A stretch of DNA of 20,219 nucleotides from a virus, in the IMG/VR virus record IMGVR_UViG_3300047550_003297, positions 1 through 20,219 of that record; one strand, given 5' to 3'. Position numbers and translations under genes: made by a program. Below the pieces are notes generated by a model. The model saw only the letters and a program-made list of their open reading frames with translations, was not told the DNA's origin and searched no databases. Every line of letters starts with the position of its first letter. Position 1 is the first letter of the stretch. Of this stretch, positions 14,006 through 20,219 are shown in pieces.

Positions 14006-14413
14006 ATGAATAATGAGAAATTGACTGAAGAAAACTTTTTGTTATATGCAGCAAGACATTATGACAATCCATCATGTATAGACGTGACGGAATTTGAAGA
14101 TGATCTTAATACGCTAAAGTATATTAAGAGGCTGCTAACAAGGTATCAAGAATCAGGTGAGTTGAAGGAGAGATTAATCCTCAACCACCTGAACTTGTTA
14201 AACAATTTATTTGGCCCAGAAGCAACAGTAAAGATGTGTTTGCTGAAGATGCAGGGGCAATGGCATATCCTCAAGCCATTTTTGGTTTTCCTAGGTTACA
14301 TGCCAGATGTTGTTTATAATGTAGGGGAGGATAAGGTCATTAGAAACAGTGACATTCCTCTCGACACAAACGTTGTAAAGAAACTAAGAGAGTTCCATGA
14401 AGGATCTAGTTGA
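14006..14413 (+). CDS. Conserved T4-like phage protein (DUF7207-like)
   Basis: 135 residues with LTEENFLLYAARHYDNP (6-22), FEDDLNTLKYIKRLLTRY (30-47), GELKERLILNHLNLLNNLFG and LKPFLVFLGYMP. This arrangement is highly conserved in T4-like phages, in a gene usually beside small structural genes; I recall the label DUF7207 but cannot check it. Helical and without signal peptide. The ribosome binding site is poor (AGG about 14 nt upstream). Its 3' end overlaps the next gene by 17 nt. Function unknown. Confidence 0.78.
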   Translation: MNNEKLTEENFLLYAARHYDNPSCIDVTEFEDDLNTLKYIKRLLTRYQESGELKERLILNHLNLLNNLFGPEATVKMCLLKMQGQWHILKPFLVFLGYMPDVVYNVGEDKVIRNSDIPLDTNVVKKLREFHEGSS

Positions 14414-15104
14414 CCTAGCCATTACATATAAGTTCTTAAAGAATCTGGTCACTCCGTTTGATAAGTGGCCAGCCTATAAGCTTGGTCTAATTGATAAAGA
14501 CGGTAACATTATTAAGCCAAGAAGAGAAAGACTAAAGCAAGAAGAGAAAGATGCTCTAGGCTATTTTGATGTAGTAACATTAAATTTAAGAAAACTACTC
14601 GGCAAGCTTCCTGGCGGCCAATCAACTATTGCTACATATGCTGCTGCATTGCTTCTAATGAAAGAATATCCTAAAAAGCAAATGAGAGAAGGATATGAAC
14701 CTTCCGAACAACAAGTTGCTTATATGTTACAACAAATGATTAGAGAAGTAGAAGAAGAGTTAGCTGTAACAAACACTACAGCTGGCATTGCTGGCCTAAG
14801 ACCAGATTCAATTGGTGTTAAAAAGAAAGCAATGATTAGATACAAGAAAGCTAATCAGAAGCTAGCTCCATCAAGAATGGGTAAAAGGTTTGCCAATTTC
14901 GTAGCAGAAGAAGAAAAAAAACCACGTGTGGCTAAAGGGTTGGTGTATGAAACAGATGTGTATGGTGCTAAGGCATATCACGCTGGTTGCTCGGAATCTG
15001 GATGCGGTTGGCAGAGTAAAAGATATGATAAAATTACGCAAGCACAAGCTGCTATGAAGAAACATCACGAGAATGAACATTTTAAAGTAAACGAAGGGGA
15101 ATGA
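14397..15104 (+). CDS. Virion-type protein with C-terminal Cys2His2-like finger
   Basis: 235 residues. The N-terminal domain (1-95) has FDKWPAYKLGLIDKDGNIIK (21-40), then NLRKLLGKLPGG, a pattern I know from conserved T4-like phage proteins. A helical region follows, with QQVAYMLQQMIREVEEEL. MGKRFANFVAEEE (161-173) is another targeting-like peptide. The C-terminus carries Cys198-x4-Cys203 and His223/His224-x3-4-His228 (GCSESGCGW ... KKHHENEH), consistent with a small zinc-binding finger. ATG 14397 lies within the previous gene, suggesting coupling. Function unknown; DNA or protein binding through the finger is plausible. Confidence 0.78.
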   Translation: MKDLVDLAITYKFLKNLVTPFDKWPAYKLGLIDKDGNIIKPRRERLKQEEKDALGYFDVVTLNLRKLLGKLPGGQSTIATYAAALLLMKEYPKKQMREGYEPSEQQVAYMLQQMIREVEEELAVTNTTAGIAGLRPDSIGVKKKAMIRYKKANQKLAPSRMGKRFANFVAEEEKKPRVAKGLVYETDVYGAKAYHAGCSESGCGWQSKRYDKITQAQAAMKKHHENEHFKVNEGE

Positions 15105-15105
15105 G

Positions 15106-15366
15106 ATGAAGACTGTAATGTTAGCACTCTCATTATTATTAATTGCTGGCTGTGAAGAACACTATAGATATCCATGCCAAGACCCAGCAAATTGGAACAA
15201 TAAGGAATGTCAGAAACCAGTTTGTGAAGCTGACGGCACCTGCCCAGATCAACTAACTGGTAAAGAGATAGACTTAACCCAAGGTAAAGTAGAAGCAGCT
15301 GAACAGAATGAAGAACCAGCTGCTCCATGCGAACAACCAACAAGTGAAGAACCAACAGGAGAATAA
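15106..15366 (+). CDS. Lipoprotein of the lysis region
   Basis: 86 residues. The first 15 residues are a lipoprotein signal (MKTVMLALSLLLIAGC) with lipobox LIAG|C16, so the mature protein starts with lipid-bearing Cys16. The next residue is Glu rather than Asp, favouring outer-membrane sorting under Gram-negative rules. Mature Cys-rich motifs include YRYPCQDPANWNN, KECQKPVCEADGTCPD, and an acidic Pro/Glu tail. I associate this motif with small lipoproteins of marine T4-like phages. Position before a holin-like gene and the endolysin suggests an o-spanin-like or envelope role, but no fusion domain is evident. GGGGAATGAG precedes ATG 15106. Confidence 0.82.
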   Translation: MKTVMLALSLLLIAGCEEHYRYPCQDPANWNNKECQKPVCEADGTCPDQLTGKEIDLTQGKVEAAEQNEEPAAPCEQPTSEEPTGE

Positions 15367-15368
15367 TT

Positions 15369-15692
15369 ATGTTTAATGGACCAAGATATACACCTGAAGA
15401 ATTAATGGCACGATTGAAGTTTGTTGTTGGCCTAACATTGGCTGGCACACTAACTGGTATTGTGTTTGTTGTACTATATTCATTGATCTTTGTAGTCCAA
15501 CCAATGACACAGTCGCCAAACGACGCCAAGTTCTTTGAATTGATCACACCTATTGCTACATTCCTAACCGGTATCCTTTCTGGTATCATGCTAGGCAAAT
15601 CGCCAGATGAAAAGAAGCCAGAAGAGCCAGCCAAGCCACAGGAAACTGTTGCCGAGCAAGTTGTTGAGGAAGTAGAAGACGAAATCGCCTGA
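15369..15692 (+). CDS. Two-TM holin-like membrane protein
   Basis: 107 residues with two hydrophobic helices, about 17-43 (KFVVGLTLAGTLTGIVFVVL onwards) and 56-76 (FELITPIATFLTGILSGIML), then a charged tail rich in Glu/Pro/Lys. Small size, two TM segments, acidic soluble tail and the place directly before an endolysin fit a class II holin, but holins share little sequence, so this rests on topology and context. AGGAG at 15358-15362 is 6 nt before ATG 15369. Confidence 0.72.
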   Translation: MFNGPRYTPEELMARLKFVVGLTLAGTLTGIVFVVLYSLIFVVQPMTQSPNDAKFFELITPIATFLTGILSGIMLGKSPDEKKPEEPAKPQETVAEQVVEEVEDEIA

Positions 15693-15700
15693 GGTAGAAA

Positions 15701-16870
15701 ATGAGTATTGAGAAGTTTTGCAATAAGATTGGAGTTGCACCAGATCCTAAGTTTGGTGTTGAGGTTCTCAAAGCAGCAATGAAGTATTATAAGATGACGC
15801 CTGAAAGGGCAGCACACTTCTTTGCACAGACTAATCACGAGTCTGGTGGCTTTAGTAAATTCCAAGAGAACCTAAACTATGGTGCTAAAGGCCTCCGTGG
15901 TATCTTTGGCAAATACTTCCCAACAGATCAGTTGGCAGTAGCCTATGAGAGAAAGCCAGAAAAGATTGCCAATAAGGTATACGGTGGTAGAATGGGCAAT
16001 GGCCCAGAATCATCTGGCGATGGCTGGAAGTATAGAGGCCGTGGTGCTCTCCAGTTAACTGGTAAGGATAATTATAAAGCTCTTGCTACCTATCTTGGTA
16101 AGCCAGAGATTCTTTCAAATCCAGATCTAGTTGCTACAGAATATATCTTTGAATCAGCTATCTGGTTCTTTGATAAGAATAAGCTTTGGGATATTTGTGA
16201 CAAGGGTGTTAGCGATGCTACTATCCTCTCTATCACAAAGAAGATCAACGGTGGTACCCATGGTCTAGATGATAGATCAGCCAAGACAAAGAAGTACTAT
16301 AATCTTCTCAAGGGCGTTAAAGTAGATGCAGCTCCTGCTCCAGCTAAGGCAGCAGCACCAGCAACTAAGCCTGCTGCAGCACCAGGCGTTGTTAAGCCTG
16401 GTAACTTGTCAGAGCACTTCTCGCTGAAGGAATTAACAAGATCAGAGACAGCTACAAGAAAGGGTATTGACAATACACCAAACCCAACTCATATGCATAA
16501 CTTAACTCTTGTATGTAAGAATATTCTAGAGCCAGTTAGAAAACATTTTGGTAAGCCAGTGCAAATTAATTCAGCTTATAGAGGTCCAAAGCTAAACGCA
16601 GCTGTTGGTGGCTCAGCTAAGTCACAACACTGCAATGGCGAGGCCGTAGATTTTGAGATTGACGGGATGTCAAACTATGAATTAGCTAAGTGGGTTTCTG
16701 AAAACTTAGATTTTGACCAAGTAATCCTTGAATTCTACAATCCAAAAGAAGGTCCAAATAGTGGTTGGGTTCATGCTAGCTATGCTTCCTCTGGTAAGCA
16801 AAGAAAGCAAATCCTTACTGCCGTAATGGAAAAAGGAAAGACTGTCTACAAACCAGGCTTTGCTGTATAA
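15701..16870 (+). CDS. Endolysin: GH19-type muramidase/chitinase-like domain plus M15 peptidase
   Basis: 389 residues with no signal peptide, so release needs a holin. Domain 1 (about 1-206) is GH19-like: FFAQTNHESGGF (40-51) with catalytic Glu47, and YRGRGALQLTGKDNY (111-125), then WFFDKNKLW. An Ala/Pro/Lys linker follows (209-233). Domain 2 (236-378) resembles Peptidase M15_3: HFSLKELTRSET (239-250), INSAYRGPKLNAAVGG, SQHCNGEAVDFEI with His310 and Asp317, and GWVHASY with His358 as zinc ligands. It should cut both the glycan and the peptide parts of peptidoglycan. GAGG at 15691-15694 precedes ATG 15701. It follows the holin-like gene by 8 nt. Confidence 0.92.
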   Translation: MSIEKFCNKIGVAPDPKFGVEVLKAAMKYYKMTPERAAHFFAQTNHESGGFSKFQENLNYGAKGLRGIFGKYFPTDQLAVAYERKPEKIANKVYGGRMGNGPESSGDGWKYRGRGALQLTGKDNYKALATYLGKPEILSNPDLVATEYIFESAIWFFDKNKLWDICDKGVSDATILSITKKINGGTHGLDDRSAKTKKYYNLLKGVKVDAAPAPAKAAAPATKPAAAPGVVKPGNLSEHFSLKELTRSETATRKGIDNTPNPTHMHNLTLVCKNILEPVRKHFGKPVQINSAYRGPKLNAAVGGSAKSQHCNGEAVDFEIDGMSNYELAKWVSENLDFDQVILEFYNPKEGPNSGWVHASYASSGKQRKQILTAVMEKGKTVYKPGFAV

Positions 16871-16873
16871 TAA

Positions 16874-16881
16874 TATAAATA
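16874..16881 (+). promoter_or_regulatory. T4-type late promoter (TATAAATA)
   Basis: Perfect consensus match directly after the endolysin stop. A start near 16887 would give an unusually long leader of about 84 nt before the next ATG (16971). Confidence 0.75.
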
Positions 16882-16906
16882 CAGGTAACAATATTGAGGA
16901 GTTGCT

Positions 16907-16961
16907 TTAAATTATTCACTCGCTGAATTTAAAATGTTTTGTAATGTAAACAATAAATTCA
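16907..16961 (+). promoter_or_regulatory. Leader with overlapping inverted repeats upstream of a ribosome binding site
   Basis: TTAAATT (16907-16913) can pair with AATTTAA (16926-16932). Alternatively TGAATTTA (16924-16931) pairs with TAAATTCA (16954-16961), reinforced by TGTTT (16935-16939) with AAACA (16948-16952). The two pairings share bases, so they exclude each other. The second ends at the ribosome binding site AGGAG (16961-16965). AT-rich chance pairing is possible. Confidence 0.35.
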
Positions 16962-16970
16962 GGAGTTAAA

Positions 16971-18539
16971 ATGAAGAAGTTACTTCTTGCGCTACTATTC
17001 GCAGTAGGTGCAACACAGGCATTTGCCCAGACAACTACAGTTTCTACGGTCAATACGACCTCGGATGTTAATACAACATCTACCTCAACTTCGACTTCGA
17101 CCTCCACATCGACTTCGGACAATACCAACACGAATGTGAATACGAATAATAACATTCAATCTGGTACTGCAACGAACATTAATCAGAATACGAACACTTC
17201 GACCTCTACTTCGACTTCTGATAATACGAATACGAATGTGAACACAAACACTTCGACTTCGACCTCTACAAATACCAATACCAATGTGAATACGAATAAT
17301 AATATTAACAGTGGTACGGTAAACTATAATAACAATAACACTACAACTAGTGATAATACCAACACTAACATTAACACCTCTACCGTTAATAGTACAAATA
17401 CCAATACGAATGTGAATACAAATAACAACATTCAGTCTGGTACTTTAACGAATAATAACAACAATAATAATGTTAGCACCAGCACCTCTACGAACACAAA
17501 TACCAACACGAATGTGAATACGAATAATAACATTCAGTCTGGTACTTTGACAAATATCAATCAGAATACAAATAATACGACTTCGACAAATAACAATAAT
17601 AATGTGAATACGACAACGAGCGTAAACACAAATAACAACAACAATGTGAATACTTCAACCAGCGTGAACACGAATAATAATAACAATGTGAACACATCTA
17701 CGAGCGTGAACACGAATAATAATAACAATAACTCTGTGTCTACAAACACAAACTTTAATAATAATGTGAGCACTTCTACCAACACGAATAACAATAATAA
17801 CAACATGTCTGGTGAAGTCACTTATAATAATAACAATAAGAACGATACAACGATTAACTCAAACAATGTTAACACAAACAACAATAACTCAACAAGTGTA
17901 AACACGAATAATAACAATAACAACAGTGTTTCCACAAATACGAATATCAATAAAAGCGATAGCACTAGCACAAATACGAATAATAATAACAATGTCAATG
18001 TAAGCACTTCAACGGCTGTAAATAAGAACGAAAATATCAATAAGTCTGAAAGCACAAGCCAAAGCAATGTAAAGACTGAGAATACAAATACGAACATCAA
18101 TCGTAACGAAAACATTACAAAGGTAGAACAAGAGATTAAGGCACCACCTGCTAGTGCTATCGCGCCTATGATCTCAACATATAGCCAGGATGTCTGCGTC
18201 AGTGGCGTCTCTGGTGCTGTTCAAACTCAGGTCATCGGTCTTTCTGCTGGTAAAGCAGTCCGCGATATGAATTGCGAACGCCTCAAACTTTCAAAGACTC
18301 TATATGACATGGGTATGAAAGTTGCTGCTGTATCAATGATGTGCCAAGACGAGCGTGTGTTCAAGGCTATGGAAATGGCTGGAACACCTTGCCCATACAT
18401 GGGTAAGATCGGTAAAGAAGCCAACGAGAAATGGGCAGAAAATAAACAAGAACGCCCAGACTTCCGTAAGAGATGGTGGGAAGTTTGGAAAAAAGATACA
18501 ACTGAAGATCTTCCAGTAGCAAAACCAGCTGGTGAATAA
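16971..18539 (+). CDS. Secreted Asn/Thr/Ser-repeat protein with conserved C-terminal domain
   Basis: 522 residues. Residues 1-19 are a Sec signal peptide (MKKLLLALLFAVGATQAFA, cleavage before Gln20). Residues about 21-386 are almost only Asn, Thr, Ser and Val, with a recurring NTNTNVNTNNNI(Q/N)SGT unit at 51-66, 101-116, 143-158 and 177-192, then degenerating to SVNTNNNNNV repeats. Such Asn-rich repeats could form a beta-solenoid or amyloid-like fibre. From 395 the composition changes to a globular domain with TYSQDVCVSGVSGAVQTQ, KAVRDMNCERLKLSKTLYDM and a Cys-containing AGTPCPYMGK (four Cys: 409, 435, 458, 474), a domain I recall from marine T4-like phages. TCG and ACG codons are frequent in the repeats, unlike neighbours. 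Role unknown; surface adhesion or a virion fibre are guesses. Confidence 0.82.
   Translation: MKKLLLALLFAVGATQAFAQTTTVSTVNTTSDVNTTSTSTSTSTSTSTSDNTNTNVNTNNNIQSGTATNINQNTNTSTSTSTSDNTNTNVNTNTSTSTSTNTNTNVNTNNNINSGTVNYNNNNTTTSDNTNTNINTSTVNSTNTNTNVNTNNNIQSGTLTNNNNNNNVSTSTSTNTNTNTNVNTNNNIQSGTLTNINQNTNNTTSTNNNNNVNTTTSVNTNNNNNVNTSTSVNTNNNNNVNTSTSVNTNNNNNNSVSTNTNFNNNVSTSTNTNNNNNNMSGEVTYNNNNKNDTTINSNNVNTNNNNSTSVNTNNNNNNSVSTNTNINKSDSTSTNTNNNNNVNVSTSTAVNKNENINKSESTSQSNVKTENTNTNINRNENITKVEQEIKAPPASAIAPMISTYSQDVCVSGVSGAVQTQVIGLSAGKAVRDMNCERLKLSKTLYDMGMKVAAVSMMCQDERVFKAMEMAGTPCPYMGKIGKEANEKWAENKQERPDFRKRWWEVWKKDTTEDLPVAKPAGE
17031..18128 (+). repeat. Tandem repeat array encoding Asn/Thr-rich protein
   Basis: In-frame degenerate repeats of the AAYACN type. 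The unit NTNNNIxSGT is encoded four times (residues 57-66, 107-116, 149-158, 183-192), interspersed with (TS)n runs such as TCGACTTCGACCTC-type stretches. The low complexity could allow copy-number change between related phages. Confidence 0.8.
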
Positions 18540-20219
18540 TGAAGCGATTACTCGCTCTATTATTGCTACTTTCTAGTGCTGCGCTTAATGCGCAGCAGCT
18601 AGATTGGACCAATGCAGTCAATGTTCCAAACATTGTTGTAAATCCAACAATGGACAATTGTGCTTCTGGTCCACCAACATGCGGTGCATGGAAAGAAGGA
18701 GGGTTTCCACTTGGTGACTGGGTCCCAGCAGGTGATGGAAAACTATACACATTTAGTTATGTTCAAGGGACATTGTATCAAGATATTGATCTTTCTCAGT
18801 ACGAAACAAACCTATTTAATTTTATATTTTCATTTGATTTGAATAATTCTTGTCGTAATTTTATTGGTGGATCTTGCTCTAGTATTAATGGTCCTATTGA
18901 TCCATTTTCCGTCACTTTAAAGTTCTATGATACAAATGGATTGAATAATTCCTTTACATTTTTAAGTGGCACACCATCTACAGCAAATATTGGTTGTGTT
19001 GGTGGTGTTGAAATCCTTGGTTTATGTTTACTTGGACAAGAAGCGCAAAGTGCTTGGCAAAGTTTTGGTTGGTATAGTCATGTTCAATCAAATAGTTTAT
19101 TCACGAGCGCAAGATTAGAATTTACTGGTAACGATGCAGGTTTCTGGGCTGGATTGTACGGTCCAAGTATTGATAATCCAATGCTGCAAATCAACTACAT
19201 GCCACCTCCATTGCCAACCTCTGGTGGTCTTGCTGGTATGAATGTGAGTGCTCCTGGCAGTGATTACATTTTTATTTTTAAGGGCAATGACCCTATATTG
19301 TTTAGCCAGCTTGCCACAAAGGGTGAAGATCTAGTTGGTTGGACTGCAGTTAGTTCTGGTGGTGAAGCATTAAAGATTACTTCTATTCAAAGACCAGATT
19401 CAGACTATCTATTCCTTTATACAGAGGGCACTCCAACCTCTGGAACATATTATAGTTTTCAAGAACAACCACCAACTATGGATTGTGTATTAGATCCATT
19501 TGATCCAAGTTGCATTATTGACACACTTGGTATTGATGATGGCACTATTGATTATTCTGATCCAGAACAAGTCTTAGCCTCTCTCGACACATCAGATACA
19601 ACTACAGATACCACAGCAGACACTGGATCTGACGATGGTTCAGACGATGGCTCATCTGATGGTACTGAAGTAGTTGAAGAAGAGGAAGAAGCATTAGTTG
19701 CTGATGAAGAATCAGGCGATACTGTTGATGAGAGTTTAGAAGAAATGCTTGCTGATAGTTCTGAAGAAGAAGCATCAGAAGAGGAAGAAGTGTTAGTTGC
19801 TGAAGAAACTGCCGAAGATCCTTCTGAACCATCCCTTCCTGCAGTTGTAGCGGCATATCGTGAATTATCAGATGAAGAAAAGGCAGCAATCCTTGCTGAT
19901 GCAATTTCTAAGAATACGCTAGAAGGTGCTCTCGCTATTGCATCAGATGCAACTGCTGCAGCCTCTGGTTCTTCTGCATCCGCTTCTGCTGCAACTACAA
20001 CACAAACAGAAAGTTCAACAAGAACTTCAACAACTCAATCATCTTCGACATCTTTTGTTGCCCAAGAAACAACAAGCATTGAATCAAAAGAAGAAGAACA
20101 AAAAACTGAAATGATGGAATCATCTGATTCTGCCTCTGAGACTTTAGAAACAGGACGACAGATGGGTAGAGAAGCCCTTGCGTCAACAATGAGTCAGACA
20201 GAGCAGTCAGCCGCTGAGT
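18539..20219 (+). CDS. Large secreted protein with acidic linker (3' end outside window)
   Basis: At least 560 residues, open from ATG 18539 to the right edge. The ATG overlaps the previous stop (TAATG), so translation is probably coupled. Residues 1-19 are a signal peptide (MKRLLALLLLLSSAALNAQQ). Residues about 20-220 look like a beta-sandwich or carbohydrate-binding-type domain (NPTMDNCASGPPTCGAW, FSYVQGTLYQDIDL, LEFTGNDAGFWAGLYGP). A second beta region (about 225-310) follows with SDYIFIFKGNDP. From about 340 it becomes an acidic Asp/Glu/Ser linker, then Ser/Thr/Ala-rich sequence (SASAATTTQTESSTRTSTTQ) and a helical end GREALASTMSQTEQSAAE. It resembles exported proteins in marine T4-like phages. 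Function unknown. Confidence 0.78.
   Translation, partial: MKRLLALLLLLSSAALNAQQLDWTNAVNVPNIVVNPTMDNCASGPPTCGAWKEGGFPLGDWVPAGDGKLYTFSYVQGTLYQDIDLSQYETNLFNFIFSFDLNNSCRNFIGGSCSSINGPIDPFSVTLKFYDTNGLNNSFTFLSGTPSTANIGCVGGVEILGLCLLGQEAQSAWQSFGWYSHVQSNSLFTSARLEFTGNDAGFWAGLYGPSIDNPMLQINYMPPPLPTSGGLAGMNVSAPGSDYIFIFKGNDPILFSQLATKGEDLVGWTAVSSGGEALKITSIQRPDSDYLFLYTEGTPTSGTYYSFQEQPPTMDCVLDPFDPSCIIDTLGIDDGTIDYSDPEQVLASLDTSDTTTDTTADTGSDDGSDDGSSDGTEVVEEEEEALVADEESGDTVDESLEEMLADSSEEEASEEEEVLVAEETAEDPSEPSLPAVVAAYRELSDEEKAAILADAISKNTLEGALAIASDATAAASGSSASASAATTTQTESSTRTSTTQSSSTSFVAQETTSIESKEEEQKTEMMESSDSASETLETGRQMGREALASTMSQTEQSAAE

Noticed and set aside
15065-15865. 266-residue minus-strand reading frame
   Set aside because: It spans the lipoprotein, holin-like and endolysin genes, all of which have strong signatures on the + strand; its own translation shows no domain.
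17561-18115. Long minus-strand reading frames with Leu/Val/Phe-rich, membrane-like translations
   Set aside because: They are the mirror image of Asn/Thr codons in the repeat protein, have no start signals and no independent family signature.
17031-18128. Repeat array that could be mistaken for CRISPR
   Set aside because: The units are short, degenerate, in frame and without uniform spacers; they encode a continuous protein.

Overview
The window reads as part of a T4-like tailed-phage (myovirus-type) genome, most like the marine T4-like group that includes cyanophages and pelagiphages. All convincing genes lie on the + strand and are packed with short gaps or ATGA-type overlaps. The gene set includes a phage-type ThyX, a VrlC-like structural protein, a NMNAT-like nucleotidyltransferase fused to very basic modules, and a small structural protein beginning MALWGKTD. 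T4-type late promoters (TATAAATA) stand in the few intergenic gaps. Lipoprotein and Sec signal peptides point to a Gram-negative-type host, but the host cannot be named from this sequence. I saw no tRNA, integrase, transposase or CRISPR array.

Layout. (1) 1-3033 is a cluster of small conserved phage genes plus two nucleotide-metabolism enzymes, flavin-dependent thymidylate synthase (ThyX) and GMP reductase (GuaC). It contains a terminator at 381-407 and closes with one at 3011-3033. (2) 3038-6814 is a late unit: a possible nuclease-fold protein, a ligase-like nucleotidyltransferase candidate, a VrlC-like virion protein and an acidic protein. (3) 6820-10416 starts at a late promoter: NMNAT-like protein with basic modules, a glycine-zipper protein, a small HExxH metalloprotease and an unknown protein. 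(4) 10412-15104 starts at another late promoter: two Lys/Ala/Glu-rich modular proteins, three structural-type proteins and one with a C-terminal Cys/His finger. (5) 15106-16870 is a probable lysis cassette: lipoprotein, two-TM holin-like protein and a GH19 + M15 endolysin. (6) 16874 to the right edge is a late unit for two secreted proteins: an Asn/Thr-repeat protein and a large protein with an acidic linker that runs off the window.

How it may work together. ThyX makes dTMP, and GMP reductase moves guanine nucleotides towards IMP and hence adenine nucleotides; both fit the supply of an AT-rich phage. The most interesting pattern is in regions 2-4. Several unrelated proteins begin with, or contain, a short peptide resembling the capsid-targeting sequence of T4 internal proteins (Lys/aromatic start, hydrophobic core, then Glu). 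Some of these peptides carry an (I/L)-x-Glu triplet like the T4 prohead-protease cleavage rule. I infer that this block may encode cargo packaged in the capsid and injected with the DNA: a ligase-like enzyme, a NMNAT-like enzyme, a metalloprotease and basic DNA-binding modules. This is a hypothesis from sequence pattern, not a demonstrated system.
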